From the NCBI GenBank assembly GCA_029239605.1, contig JARBUO010000007.1, forward strand, positions 1-44,049: a stretch of DNA of 44,049 nucleotides, written 5' to 3'. The DNA comes from Bacillota bacterium (GTDB lineage Bacteria; Bacillota; Clostridia; Peptostreptococcales; Anaerovoracaceae). The notes beneath the pieces were generated by a model. That model did not search any database, was not told the DNA's origin, and saw only the letters and a list, made by a program, of their open reading frames with translations. Positions 22,964 to 31,425 of the stretch are shown piece after piece; the first letter of the stretch is position 1; each line of letters begins with the position of its first letter. A program made the translations under genes and the position numbers.

Positions 22964-24100
22964 TTATGCTTCAAATAGTGCGGATGCTTTTTTCATTACC
23001 TCTGAGATTGGTAGCTGCTGCGGACAGTGCCCCTCGCAGGCCTTACATTCCACGCAAAGCGACGGTCTGGACTTCGGTGAAATCCACATGTTGAAATCCG
23101 CAGATATTTTCGGATTGCCGTCAAACAGGAACCAATCATTATAATAGCCGATGATTTCGGGTATATTCACTTTTACAGGACATGGCATGCAGTACTTGCA
23201 GCTTGTACAGGAATACTGGATCAAATTATTGTATACCTCTGAAACTTTTGCAATGATTGCCTGTTCCGTCGCTGTAAGGCTTAGCGGCTCCGCATCGTTC
23301 ATAATCCTGATATTTTCTTCAACCTGCTCCTGCGTGCTCATGCCGCTGAGAACGGTCATTACTTCCGGGAAATCGGCTACCCAGCGCAGTGCCCATTCTG
23401 CGGGAGTCCTTTTTACTGGAGCCTGATCCCAGTATGCCTGAATGCTCTCTGGCAGCTTGTCTGTAAGTTTACCGCCTTTCAGAGGTTCCATAATGATGAC
23501 CGGAATATTCATGGAGCCGGCCAGTTTTAATCCCTTTACCCCGGCCTGAAAATCAGCGTCCATGAAATTCAGCTGGATCTGACAGAAATCCCAAGGGTAT
23601 GCCTTGATCACCTCTTCAAAGAGAGGATATTCGTCGTGGAACGAAAAACCGATATGCTTGATCTTTCCTTCGGCCTTTTTCTTCTCAAGAAAATTCAGTG
23701 TATTAAACTTCTGAACTCTGCTCCAAATGGGTCCGGTGATATTGTGTACCAGATACATGTCGATGCAGTCAACATCGAGCCGCTTCAGCTGCTCGTCAAA
23801 TATTCTCTCTATATCTTCTTCTGACTTTGCAAACCAGACAGGCATCTTATCGGCTAAAAATACCTTTTCCCGATAACCGTCTTTCAGTGCTTTTCCTGTT
23901 ACAACCTCACTGAGGCCGTTATGATACATGTAAGCAGTATCAACATAATTGACTCCGCTGTCAATGGCGTGCCGGATCATGCGGATGGCTTCCGCTTCGT
24001 CGATCTTGGAAAAATCGCCGTCGACGATGGGCAGTCTCATGGTGCCGAAGCCCAATAAGGAGATTCTTTCTCCTGTTTTCATAAAGGTCCTATATTTCAT
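22964..24100 (-). CDS. Aldo/keto reductase with C-terminal 4Fe-4S ferredoxin domain
   Basis: A 378-residue fusion. The N-terminal (about 1-270) is an aldo/keto reductase barrel: LLGFGTMRLP, then NYVDTAYMYHNG with the catalytic Tyr, and HIGFSFHDE. The C-terminal 100 residues have two Cys clusters, CTSCKYCMPCPVKVNIP and CVECKACEGHCPQQLPI, of the 4Fe-4S ferredoxin type. This fused family is common in anaerobes; physiological substrates are largely unknown. ATG 24100 is chosen for its AGGAGGG at 6-base spacing. The open frame continues 131 codons upstream through the tandem repeats at 24138-24422, which is not evidence of coding. Confidence 0.88.
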   Translation of the reverse strand: MKYRTFMKTGERISLLGFGTMRLPIVDGDFSKIDEAEAIRMIRHAIDSGVNYVDTAYMYHNGLSEVVTGKALKDGYREKVFLADKMPVWFAKSEEDIERIFDEQLKRLDVDCIDMYLVHNITGPIWSRVQKFNTLNFLEKKKAEGKIKHIGFSFHDEYPLFEEVIKAYPWDFCQIQLNFMDADFQAGVKGLKLAGSMNIPVIIMEPLKGGKLTDKLPESIQAYWDQAPVKRTPAEWALRWVADFPEVMTVLSGMSTQEQVEENIRIMNDAEPLSLTATEQAIIAKVSEVYNNLIQYSCTSCKYCMPCPVKVNIPEIIGYYNDWFLFDGNPKISADFNMWISPKSRPSLCVECKACEGHCPQQLPISEVMKKASALFEA

Positions 24101-24137
24101 ATATATCCCTCCTGCCTTTCTGTTAAAAATTAATGGA

Positions 24138-24422
24138 TATAATAATCGCATAAGTTTCAGCGATTTAGTACCATAAAAAACTTCGTTTTTTATGGTAAAG
24201 CCATCTGCGTTTTCGGCTATGAAAGCTTTTGTGTGCCGAAATTTTCGCAGGGCATAAAATCGGTATAATAATCGCTGATATGTCAGCGATTTAGTACCAT
24301 AAAAAACTTCGTTTTTTATGGTAAAGCCATCTGCGTTTTCGGATATGAAAGATTTGTGAGCCGAAATTCTGGCAGGGCATAAAATCGGTATAATAATCGC
24401 TGATATGTCAGCGATTATTATA
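24138..24422. mobile_element. MITE-like element with internal tandem duplication
   Basis: The ends are 12-bp perfect inverted repeats, TATAATAATCGC (24138-24149) and GCGATTATTATA (24411-24422). Inside are two tandem copies of a 125/126-bp unit (about 24157-24282 and 24283-24407) that differ at few positions. Each holds the hairpin ACCATAAAAAAC-TTC-GTTTTTTATGGT. A second stem, AATAATCGCTGA against TCAGCGATT, marks the unit junctions. No transposase is encoded. It fills most of the gap between the divergent aldo/keto reductase and serine hydrolase genes. Confidence 0.6.
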
Positions 24423-24493
24423 CCATAACTCTCCCCAATTAATATATAATATTGATAGAAAGCGATAAACTTAAAGTACAGGAGAGGCAGCAA

Positions 24494-25564
24494 ATGATTA
24501 AAATAAAATTAGATGAGTTTCTGGAAAAAGCACTTGTTAACTATGATCTGCCAGGGTTAGCCATTGGGGTCAGGGCCTTTGAAACGGAGAATGACCTAGC
24601 CAAAGGACTGCTCTATAGGGGAGCAGCGGGTTTTAAGGATTTGGAAAAGGGTGAGAAACTGTTGCCGGAGCACGTTTTTCACATGGCATCGGTAACAAAG
24701 CTTTTTGTAGGGACTTCTATTCTTCAGCTTTGGGAAAAAGGCCATTTGGATTTGGATGGCTTTCTGACAGATTATCTTCCCTGGTTTGAAATGAAGGATG
24801 AGAGGTTTCGCCAGGTTACCATTCGGCATCTGCTCACTCATACAGCAGGTATGCCTGATGTGAAGGATTACGCGTGGGACAAGCCGGAGACGGATGAAGG
24901 TGCGCTGGAGCGGTATGTGAGATCTCCGGAGGTGAGGGAGGCCTCTCTCCTTTGGAATCCAGGAGAAGGGAGATTCACTTACAGCAATATCGGATATGAA
25001 ATACTCGGGGCAGTGATTTCATCGGTTTCAGGGGACTCCTTTGAGTCTTATATTAAGAAGCATATCTTTGAGCCTCTTGAGATGAAAGATTCCAATCTGC
25101 TTTCGTTTGAGCGAGGAATTTATCGAGAGGGCGGGGTTTGGGATAAAGATCTTTGTATTCCTCATGAAAAGGATTCGAAGAATAGAATTGTCAGAGGAGA
25201 GCACTATCCGTACAACCGTGCACATGGTCCAAGCTCAACGCTTACTTCAAACGTCATTGATATGGAAAAATGGGCACAAGGTCATCTTGAATATCGGCTT
25301 CTGAAAAAGGAAGCCTATGAGAAGGCATGGGAGAAGCAGGCATTGGTTCCCAATAACGGAGAGCACATTTGTCTGAGCTGGTTCCGCAGAGAACAGAATG
25401 GCCATGTCCTTTACGGGCATGAAGGAAATGACGACGGATTCAGAGCAAGTTTTTGGCTTTGTCCGGAAAAAGCACTTTCTATTATGGTTTGCTCTAATAT
25501 ATCAGGTGCTCCTGTAAAGAAGATTAATAAGCAGGTTTTCGATATTCTTTGCCAGGATAAGTAA
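24494..25564 (+). CDS. Serine hydrolase, class C beta-lactamase/penicillin-binding family
   Basis: A 356-residue protein of the beta-lactamase (class C) family. The nucleophile motif S-x-x-K is SVTK in FHMASVTKLFVG (about residues 60-71), and Y-x-N is YSN in FTYSNIGYEIL (about 160). The third motif is replaced by HEGNDDGF near residue 313, as in esterase and peptidase branches. No signal peptide is visible, so it is probably a cytoplasmic or atypically located esterase or peptidase, not a resistance enzyme. AGGAGAGG precedes ATG 24494; TTG 24452 would also be in frame but has no ribosome site. Confidence 0.83.
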   Translation: MIKIKLDEFLEKALVNYDLPGLAIGVRAFETENDLAKGLLYRGAAGFKDLEKGEKLLPEHVFHMASVTKLFVGTSILQLWEKGHLDLDGFLTDYLPWFEMKDERFRQVTIRHLLTHTAGMPDVKDYAWDKPETDEGALERYVRSPEVREASLLWNPGEGRFTYSNIGYEILGAVISSVSGDSFESYIKKHIFEPLEMKDSNLLSFERGIYREGGVWDKDLCIPHEKDSKNRIVRGEHYPYNRAHGPSSTLTSNVIDMEKWAQGHLEYRLLKKEAYEKAWEKQALVPNNGEHICLSWFRREQNGHVLYGHEGNDDGFRASFWLCPEKALSIMVCSNISGAPVKKINKQVFDILCQDK

Positions 25565-25625
25565 GACAGATCGGCGTCTCCTGAAATTCTTTTATCAGGA
25601 AGTATCATGATAAGGTGGAACAATA

Positions 25626-25659
25626 AAACTACCGGCCTGTTCGGAGGGGCCGGTAGTTT
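25626..25659. terminator. Bidirectional terminator between converging genes
   Basis: AAACTACCGGCC (25626-25637) pairs with GGCCGGTAGTTT (25648-25659); the arms extend further as A- and T-rich flanks (AATA, TATT). It can end the serine hydrolase transcript on the plus strand and the rubrerythrin transcript on the minus strand. A weaker stem, TCCTGA/TCAGGA, precedes it at 25579-25600. Confidence 0.8.
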
Positions 25660-25783
25660 ATTATTGTATAGGAGATACCCACATTCTGTGGGAGAGAAAA
25701 ATCTAACAGGTTTGTTGATGTAAGGTTTATGCAGCTATGCAGCAGTAGGCCGCAATGCTGCCTGGGACATAAATACAAACGGA

Positions 25784-26275
25784 TTAGTATTTGATGAATT
25801 TAGTGCCTGGCACGCCGCAGATGCTGCATCTTTCAGGAACGACCTTCTCGATATTGCCGCATACGGGACATAGATAGTAGAATACTTCTTCTGTTTCGTC
25901 AAGGGATTCCAATGCTTCCTGATAAAGTCTGGCATGGACCTCTTCTGCCTTCATAGCCATAGTAAAGGTGGCAACAGCGGCCTTATTGCCTTCAGCTTCT
26001 GCTTCTTTGACAAAGTCAGGATACATATCTTTGAATTCATGGGTTTCACCCGCTACTGCATCCTTAAGATTCTCTAATGTGGAACTGATCTTTCCAGCTA
26101 CTTCAAAATGCTTTAAAGCATGAAGCGTTTCTGCATCGGAAGCTGCTTTGAAGAGCTTTGCTGCATTGAGCTTGCCTTCTGCTTCTGCTTTCCTTGCATA
26201 GGCGGTGTACTTTCTATTTGCCTGGGATTCTCCTGCAAAAGCTTCCATTAAGTTGTTCAATGTTTTGTTTTCCAT
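25784..26275 (-). CDS. rbr: Rubrerythrin
   Basis: A 163-residue non-haem diiron peroxidase that reduces hydrogen peroxide in anaerobes. A ferritin-like four-helix domain (about 1-130) has the iron ligands in GESQANRKY, ETLHALKHF, GETHEF and EEVHARLY. A C-terminal rubredoxin-like domain has two Cys pairs, CPVCGN and CSICGVPG. ATG 26275 follows GGAGGAAG. It lies 24 bp after perR in the same direction, so peroxide derepression of both by PerR is the natural reading. Confidence 0.94.
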   Translation of the reverse strand: MENKTLNNLMEAFAGESQANRKYTAYARKAEAEGKLNAAKLFKAASDAETLHALKHFEVAGKISSTLENLKDAVAGETHEFKDMYPDFVKEAEAEGNKAAVATFTMAMKAEEVHARLYQEALESLDETEEVFYYLCPVCGNIEKVVPERCSICGVPGTKFIKY

Positions 26276-26299
26276 GTTATCTTCCTCCACTTTCATACA

Positions 26300-26722
26300 T
26301 TAATTCTTATTTGCAAGGCACATGGGACACGTGCCTTTAAAGTAAACGTTTTTATCCCTGATCTTGAATCCGCTTAAAACCTCTGATTCAAGGCGGCTCA
26401 TATCAGCAGGAAAATCAAATATCGCTCCGCAGGATTCACACTTGAAATGCCCGTGGTCCTCGACAGTGATATCGTACCGGATCTCATTGTCTTCAATATT
26501 GATTGATTTAACCATTCCGGCGTCTGCCAATGCGCTCAGTGTGCTGTATACCGTCGTTTTTGAGAGCGTGGGTATCTCCTTGTGAAGACTGGTATAAATC
26601 TGATCCACTGTAGGGTGACATTTGTTCTCCGAAAGGTACTCAAGAACCTTCAACCTTTGATGGGAGAGCCGTATGTTTTTCGATTTCAATTCTTTCGCAA
26701 AATCATCGGATGTAAATTTCAT
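26300..26722 (-). CDS. perR: Fur-family peroxide repressor, PerR-like
   Basis: A 140-residue Fur-family repressor. The N-terminal winged helix includes IRLSHQRLKVLEYL and LSKTTVYSTLSALADAGMV. The C-terminal metal-binding domain has EDHGHFKCESCGAIFDF and CPMC, giving the two C-x2-C pairs of the structural zinc site. Linkage to rubrerythrin favours PerR over Fur or Zur. Of the in-frame starts, ATG 26722 gives the family's usual beginning; its ribosome site (GGAAGTGAG) is moderate. A PerR-box-like dyad lies upstream at 26775-26789, suggesting autoregulation. Confidence 0.87.
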   Translation of the reverse strand: MKFTSDDFAKELKSKNIRLSHQRLKVLEYLSENKCHPTVDQIYTSLHKEIPTLSKTTVYSTLSALADAGMVKSINIEDNEIRYDITVEDHGHFKCESCGAIFDFPADMSRLESEVLSGFKIRDKNVYFKGTCPMCLANKN

Positions 26723-26774
26723 ATTACTCACTTCCCATAAAAACTGATACATGTAAAATGTATTATCTACAAAG

Positions 26775-26789
26775 TTGTATTGATTACAA
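26775..26789. promoter_or_regulatory. Candidate PerR box upstream of perR-rbr
   Basis: TTGTATTGATTACAA has the 7-1-7 layout of the Per box (TTATAATNATTATAA), matching 11 of 14 defined positions, and is itself a dyad (TTGTA/TACAA). It sits about 53 bp before the perR ATG on the minus strand. Confidence 0.5.
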
Positions 26790-26864
26790 TATAATAATGC
26801 CATGTGCCAGTAATTTTGTCAACAGCTTTTTTCAAATTTAGTATGAAGTTTTTTTACAAGAAAA

Positions 26865-26900
26865 TACCCGACTTGCTGCAAGTTCTGCAGCAGCCGGGTA
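26865..26900 (-). terminator. Terminator downstream of the unrecognised 394-residue gene
   Basis: TACCCG and GCTGCA on the left arm pair with TGCAGC and CGGGTA on the right, with a small internal mismatch. On the minus strand it is followed by TTTTCTTG. It separates the unknown gene from perR. Confidence 0.65.
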
Positions 26901-26978
26901 AGGCGTTTCTTATTTGAGTAGGCGTAGATGCCTGTTGTTATTTATATAATGGAAAAAAACCAAGCAAATTTTTCTCGA

Positions 26979-28163
26979 TCAGGAATTAAGAAAATCCAAA
27001 AAATCAGTAAAATCATCAAAATCGCTTTGAATGAATTCATAAAGAATTGGTTCCTTAAATTCATACTTAGCAGTAGGAAGAATGCAGGAACCCACATCGC
27101 TTCGACCCAGGTTTTTTTCAATTTCATGAATTTCGCTCAGACTGTAGGCAGCGATGATCAGCTGACCAAAGTCGGTCACGAAATATAGGCCGTGAATATC
27201 TTCATTCAACCGAAATACTTTGCGATTAACATGATCGTTGTTCTTATTAAATTCCAGATACAGCCGTCCGCTGTCATGGATTGTTTGCATTGTATTTCCC
27301 GACAGATTGGAAAAGCGTTTCAGGAAATCATCCGTTTCTGTAAGAATTTCATAAACCGTGATAAACTCAGGATGGTTCAGCATCATGGCTGCTTCGGCAG
27401 GGGTAATGAAGAAGGAAGAGCGTTTTTTTGTGCTCACCACTTTGTCCTTTTCAACATTTACCTCGGAAACAACAAGCTTATACTTGCCATCCAGTTCGAT
27501 GAGAGACTCACACAAATAGGAGCAGCCATTCTCATCACAAAACTCTTCAATTGAGTTTTTACACAGAGTAGCTCCTTCGTTTTCTGAAAGTGTATCGTAA
27601 GGAAGATCCTTGGCCGCCAGATAAGCAGCTGCTTCAAAATCCCTGCCAAAGACGCGCATCAGAAAATAATTGATCAGTTGATACTCAGATAAAATGGGCG
27701 TACAGAGTTTGTCGATGAGGATCTGGTTCTCTTTTTTTGTCAGGCTGACTGGTGTTGCCAGCAGAAACTCGTATTCGTTTTTTGTGTCAGGTAGAGGCAG
27801 CGAAAGCTTCTCATTCATAGCACTGAACTTTTGAATCAGATAAGTGGCTTCCCTTTCGCTTACGTTAACCTTGTTTCCTCCCAGACCACCGATTAAGGCT
27901 TGTTCCATCATTCCAAGGGCTTCCTCGTCGCTCCCAAGCAGACTTTTGTATGTTTCAAAGCCATACTCCTCCGCATCAAAATAAAAAAACTGATGAAAAT
28001 CCGATACAAAGTCTGTATTGGATAATTCCCAGTGAATGTAAAGGCCAATTACCCCCATTAGCCTCGTGTCTGTAATGAAAGCGGATAGAAATTTTCTCTG
28101 GTTGTTGCTGACTGCGGCTGAGGCACCGCCTTTAATTACTGTAAATTTTCGCTCCTTCGTCAA
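26979..28163 (-). CDS. Unrecognised 394-residue soluble protein
   Basis: I do not recognise this protein. It is acidic, has no signal peptide or membrane helix and no obvious catalytic motif. The C terminus is dense in Asp and Phe (SDFDDFTDFLDFLNS). Features such as the short positively charged start (TKERKFTVIKGG) and mixed alpha/beta composition suggest a cytoplasmic protein of two or three domains. The start is decided by the ribosome site: GAGGAGG lies 8 bases before TTG 28163, while the ATGs at 28217 and 28223 have none. A perfect inverted repeat (28239-28258) lies upstream. It is transcribed alone between two terminators. Confidence 0.65.
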   Translation of the reverse strand: MTKERKFTVIKGGASAAVSNNQRKFLSAFITDTRLMGVIGLYIHWELSNTDFVSDFHQFFYFDAEEYGFETYKSLLGSDEEALGMMEQALIGGLGGNKVNVSEREATYLIQKFSAMNEKLSLPLPDTKNEYEFLLATPVSLTKKENQILIDKLCTPILSEYQLINYFLMRVFGRDFEAAAYLAAKDLPYDTLSENEGATLCKNSIEEFCDENGCSYLCESLIELDGKYKLVVSEVNVEKDKVVSTKKRSSFFITPAEAAMMLNHPEFITVYEILTETDDFLKRFSNLSGNTMQTIHDSGRLYLEFNKNNDHVNRKVFRLNEDIHGLYFVTDFGQLIIAAYSLSEIHEIEKNLGRSDVGSCILPTAKYEFKEPILYEFIQSDFDDFTDFLDFLNS

Positions 28164-28238
28164 TGAACTATCCTCCTCGAATCCCAAAAAATTCCCTCGT
28201 AGGTTAAGTATACCCATTGACATTTAAAAAATCAAGGA

Positions 28239-28258
28239 TTATAATATTTCTATTATAA
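28239..28258. promoter_or_regulatory. AT-rich inverted repeat upstream of the unknown gene
   Basis: TTATAATA (28239-28246) and TATTATAA (28251-28258) are perfect complements around TTTC. It may be an operator, or overlapping -10 elements (TATAAT on the minus strand). Half-sites resemble those of the Per box but are too far apart for the 7-1-7 form. Confidence 0.4.
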
Positions 28259-28350
28259 CGAGGGCAATACGTCGTCTCGTTAAAGCGCACAGCGGCAAGA
28301 TAAATTCAACAGTGAATTCTTAAGCAGATGTGCTATAAAACTGAATATCC

Positions 28351-28463
28351 CCTTATCAAGAGCGGCTGAGGGAATAGGCCCTGTGAAGCCCAGCAACCTA
28401 GGTACCTGTAAAAGGGTAGAAAAGGTGCTAAATCCTACGGAATTTATTCTGAAAGATGAGGAT
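28351..28463 (+). ncRNA. SAM-I (S-box) riboswitch
   Basis: The conserved S-box core is clear: TTATCAAGAG near 28353, GGCTGAGGGA, then GGCCCTGTGAAGCCC and CAGCAACC (about 28378-28398), followed by the pairing arms AGGTACC and GGTGCTAAATCC. It binds S-adenosylmethionine and favours the terminator that follows, so metK is expressed when SAM is low. SAM is also consumed by KamA in the lysine cluster. Confidence 0.93.
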
Positions 28464-28477
28464 AGAAAAATCAACAT

Positions 28478-28506
28478 ACCTCTTCAATTAGGAAGAGGTT
28501 TTTTTC
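28478..28506 (+). terminator. Riboswitch-controlled terminator of metK
   Basis: ACCTCTTC (28478-28485) and GGAAGAGGT (28491-28499) form the stem, followed by seven T residues. It is the expression platform of the SAM-I riboswitch. Confidence 0.9.
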
Positions 28507-28614
28507 ATTTGATTTGGGGTATCAGAACAGTAAAATGACAAAATCTATAGTAGAGAATATAATTCGTAGTCTTGATTTTGGAAAATAGTGAAGATTCATA
28601 TTGGAGGAAAGAAA

Positions 28615-29808
28615 ATGAAACGATTATTTACTTCGGAATCCGTAACAGAGGGGCATCCTGATAAAATCTGTGATCAGATATCAGATGCAATCCTGGACGC
28701 GATTTTTGAAAAAGACCCTCATGGAAGGGTAGCAGCAGAAACTACTGTAACCACAGGTCTTGCCCTTGTAGTAGGGGAAATTACAACAAACACTTATGTT
28801 GATATTCCGAACCTGATTAGAAAGGTTATCTGCGATATTGGATACACAAAGGGAGAATACGGCTATGACGGGAATACCTGTGCTGTAATGACTGCAATTC
28901 ATGAGCAGTCAGGCGATATCGCAATGGGTGTTGATAAAGCGCTCGAATACAAGGTCGGCTCCTTAAAGGATGATGTGGAAGCCATTGGTGCAGGAGATCA
29001 GGGAATTATGTTTGGATTTGCCTGCAATGAAACTCCCGAATTGATGCCAATGCCCATTTCTCTGGCACACAAGCTTGCAAAGCAGCTCAGCGATGTGCGA
29101 AAGTCCGGGAAACTTGCTTATCTCAGACCCGACGGAAAAACACAGGTTACCGTTGAATATGAGGATGATAAAGTGGTGCGCGTCGATACCGTTTTGGTTT
29201 CCACACAGCATGATGAGGATGTGACCCAGGAACAGATCAAGAAAGATATCATAAAATATGTTATCAACCCGATCATTCCGGATTACCTGCTTGATGCGAA
29301 CACCAAGTATTACGTGAATCCCACCGGCAGATTTGTTATCGGAGGACCAAACGGAGATTCCGGATTGACAGGAAGAAAGATTATCGTTGATACTTACGGC
29401 GGATATTCCAGACATGGTGGCGGAGCCTTCTCAGGAAAGGATCCCACAAAGGTGGACCGTTCCGCCGCTTACGCAGCAAGATATGCAGCTAAGAACATCG
29501 TTGCAGCGGGCCTTGCGGATAAGTGCGAAATCGAGCTGGCTTATGCTATCGGAGTAGCAAAACCCGTATCCGTACTGGTTGAAACCTTTGGAACAGGCAA
29601 AATCTCCGAAGAAAAGCTTGCAGAGCTGGTTAACAAACACTTTGACCTGCGACCTGCAGCCATTATCAGAGACCTTGATCTGAGAAGACCAATTTACAGA
29701 CAGGTAGCCGCTTATGGCCATTTTGGAAGAACCGATATTGATGTACCATGGGAAAAAACAGATAAAGCAGATTTGTTGAGACAAGATGCACAAAACATGA
29801 TAAAATAG
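28615..29808 (+). CDS. metK: S-adenosylmethionine synthetase
   Basis: A 397-residue enzyme making SAM from methionine and ATP. Family signatures are [12 protein letters not shown] at the N terminus, [12 protein letters not shown] (about 119-130) and [19 protein letters not shown] (about 267-285). The length is normal. ATG 28615 follows GGAGGAAAG; the GTG 27 bases upstream lacks a site. The gene is controlled by the SAM-I riboswitch and its terminator. Confidence 0.97.
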   Translation: MKRLFTSESVTEGHPDKICDQISDAILDAIFEKDPHGRVAAETTVTTGLALVVGEITTNTYVDIPNLIRKVICDIGYTKGEYGYDGNTCAVMTAIHEQSGDIAMGVDKALEYKVGSLKDDVEAIGAGDQGIMFGFACNETPELMPMPISLAHKLAKQLSDVRKSGKLAYLRPDGKTQVTVEYEDDKVVRVDTVLVSTQHDEDVTQEQIKKDIIKYVINPIIPDYLLDANTKYYVNPTGRFVIGGPNGDSGLTGRKIIVDTYGGYSRHGGGAFSGKDPTKVDRSAAYAARYAAKNIVAAGLADKCEIELAYAIGVAKPVSVLVETFGTGKISEEKLAELVNKHFDLRPAAIIRDLDLRRPIYRQVAAYGHFGRTDIDVPWEKTDKADLLRQDAQNMIK

Positions 29809-29828
29809 GAATATTTAATCGCATCCAC

Positions 29829-29926
29829 AGCGCGGGCCCAAAAGCCCGCGCTGAAGTGAAATTGCTGAGGGATTTTCTCAGAGAGAAATGCTGATTGATC
29901 AACATTTCTCCAGGAAGCCAGGCTTC
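29829..29926 (+). other. Run of hairpins between metK and aspartate kinase
   Basis: Four inverted repeats follow one another: AGCGCGGGC/GCCCGCGCT (29829-29852), CTGAG/CTCAG (29865-29881), GAGAAATG/CATTTCTC (29883-29910) and GAAGCC/GGCTTC (29914-29926). The first, with 9 G-C-rich pairs, may be a metK terminator without a U-tract. The rest lie in the aspartate kinase leader. The pattern does not match the lysine riboswitch as I know it. Confidence 0.45.
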
Positions 29927-29990
29927 TTGGTTCGGCAAGCGAAATTTTGATATGACTGCCACAATTTACGGTCTGGAAAGGAATGATAAA

Positions 29991-31307
29991 ATGGGAATAA
30001 AAGTGGCAAAATTTGGGGGTTCCTCAGTATCTGACGCCATACAGCTGGCAAAGGTAAAGAAAATTGTAGAAGCGGATCCTGACAGGAAATATGTCGTCGT
30101 CTCCGCTCCGGGAAAAAGATTTAGTGAAGATAATAAAATTACAGATCTGCTGTATCTATGTAAGGCACATATTGATCACAATGTACCTTATGATCAGGTA
30201 TTTCAGGTAATCTGTGATCGGTACATGGCCATTGAGCTAAACCTTGGCGTCAATGTAAATCTTCAGGGGGAATTTGAAGAAATTAACCGCAACCTTAGAG
30301 CAGGAGCTTCCGCGGACTACATAGCCAGCAGGGGAGAGTACCTGAACGCTCTGATAACGGCTGCCTATTTGGGCTACGACTTCGTGGACACAGCAGGTCT
30401 GGTGCAGTTTGACACAAAGGGCAGATTCCAAAACGGCAAGACCAATGATGCACTGAGGGAAGAACTGAAAAAACACGATAAGGCTGTATTGCCCGGTTTT
30501 TATGGAACCAATCCGGACGGCACCATCAAAACCTTCTCCAGAGGAGGCTCGGATATCACCGGCTCACTGGTGGCCAGGGCAGTTGATGCGGAAATCTATG
30601 AAAACTGGACGGACGTTTCCGGCTTCCTCATGGCTGACCCCAGGATTGTCAGCAATCCAAAGCCCATCAGCACACTTTCCTATAAAGAACTGAGGGAATT
30701 GTCCTATATGGGTGCCTCCGTACTTCATGAAGATGCAATCTATCCGGCAAGGGTTGCGGATATTCCAATCAACATCAGAAATACCAATGAGCCGGACGAC
30801 CCGGGAACCATTATAACGGCAGAAGCCAGTGCAAAAGAGGATACCATTATAACAGGAATCGCAGGGCACAAGGACTTTACTGTAATCGGCATCTATAAGA
30901 ATATGATGTCAACAGAAAGGGGGTTTGTCAAACGGCTTCTTGAGATCCTCGATGACTACGAGGTTCCCTTGGAGCATATGCCCAGCGGCATTGATACCAT
31001 TTCCGTTGTTGTTTCCAACAAAAAGCTGGATGGAAAACTTGACGAAATCCTGGAAGAAATACAAAGAAAGCTTCAGCCTGATACCATTGATATTTTTGAA
31101 AACATGTCCCTAATCGCTACGGTGGGAAGCGGTATGGCAAAGCGCCGAGGTGTATCCGCCAAACTGTTTGCCGCACTGTCTGAAGCAGGGGTCAACGTAC
31201 GTATGATTGATCAGGGCTCCAGCGAAATGAATATTATTGTTGGTGTTGAGAACGACGACTTTAACAATGCCATCAAGGCAATCTACAGTGCCTTTGTTGT
31301 ACAATAA
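29991..31307 (+). CDS. lysC: Aspartate kinase
   Basis: A 438-residue enzyme that phosphorylates aspartate, the entry step to lysine, threonine and methionine. The N terminus VAKFGGSSVSDA and the kinase landmarks YIASRGEYLNA and RGGSDITGS are present. Two ACT domains follow (about 300-438), with VGSGMAKRRGVSAKLFAALSEAGVNVRMIDQGSSE in the second; this is the regulatory region for amino-acid feedback. ATG 29991 follows AAAGGAA. Which end product inhibits it cannot be read here. In a lysine-fermenting cell its regulation is of interest because lysine is also fuel. Confidence 0.93.
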   Translation: MGIKVAKFGGSSVSDAIQLAKVKKIVEADPDRKYVVVSAPGKRFSEDNKITDLLYLCKAHIDHNVPYDQVFQVICDRYMAIELNLGVNVNLQGEFEEINRNLRAGASADYIASRGEYLNALITAAYLGYDFVDTAGLVQFDTKGRFQNGKTNDALREELKKHDKAVLPGFYGTNPDGTIKTFSRGGSDITGSLVARAVDAEIYENWTDVSGFLMADPRIVSNPKPISTLSYKELRELSYMGASVLHEDAIYPARVADIPINIRNTNEPDDPGTIITAEASAKEDTIITGIAGHKDFTVIGIYKNMMSTERGFVKRLLEILDDYEVPLEHMPSGIDTISVVVSNKKLDGKLDEILEEIQRKLQPDTIDIFENMSLIATVGSGMAKRRGVSAKLFAALSEAGVNVRMIDQGSSEMNIIVGVENDDFNNAIKAIYSAFVVQ

Positions 31308-31339
31308 GGAAGAAATAAAAAAATAAAGAAAAAATAAAA

Positions 31340-31387
31340 AGAGAAGGTGATGACTGGCGATAACCGGTGATGACCTTCTCTTTTTTT
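31340..31387. terminator. Strong terminator after aspartate kinase
   Basis: AGAGAAGGT (31340-31348) pairs with ACCTTCTCT (31373-31381), with an inner ACTGG/CCGGT stem, and runs into seven T residues. On the minus strand a T-rich stretch also follows, so it can end the MATE transcript too. Confidence 0.88.
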
Positions 31388-31425
31388 GCTCTTTGCAGGT
31401 GTGCTCCAGACAGTTGCCATGTACA

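Larger units (their letters stand above)
28164..28614. other. Gap between the unknown gene and metK
   Basis: About 450 bp. It holds the inverted repeat of the unknown gene (28239-28258), a possible -10 hexamer TATAAA (28334-28339) just before the riboswitch, the SAM-I riboswitch, its terminator, and a short untranslated stretch with the metK ribosome site (GGAGGAAAG). No further gene was seen. Confidence 0.6.

Noticed and set aside
22964-24493. 509-residue open frame starting upstream of the aldo/keto reductase
   Set aside because: The extra 131 codons run through the tandem repeats and have no ribosome site; AGGAGGG sits 6 bases before the ATG at 24100.
24494-25564. Beta-lactamase resistance gene
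   Set aside because: S-x-x-K and Y-x-N motifs are present but no signal peptide is visible and the third motif is atypical; an esterase or peptidase role is more likely.
29809-29990. Lysine riboswitch before aspartate kinase
   Set aside because: The stretch is short and none of the conserved lysine-riboswitch core segments were seen.
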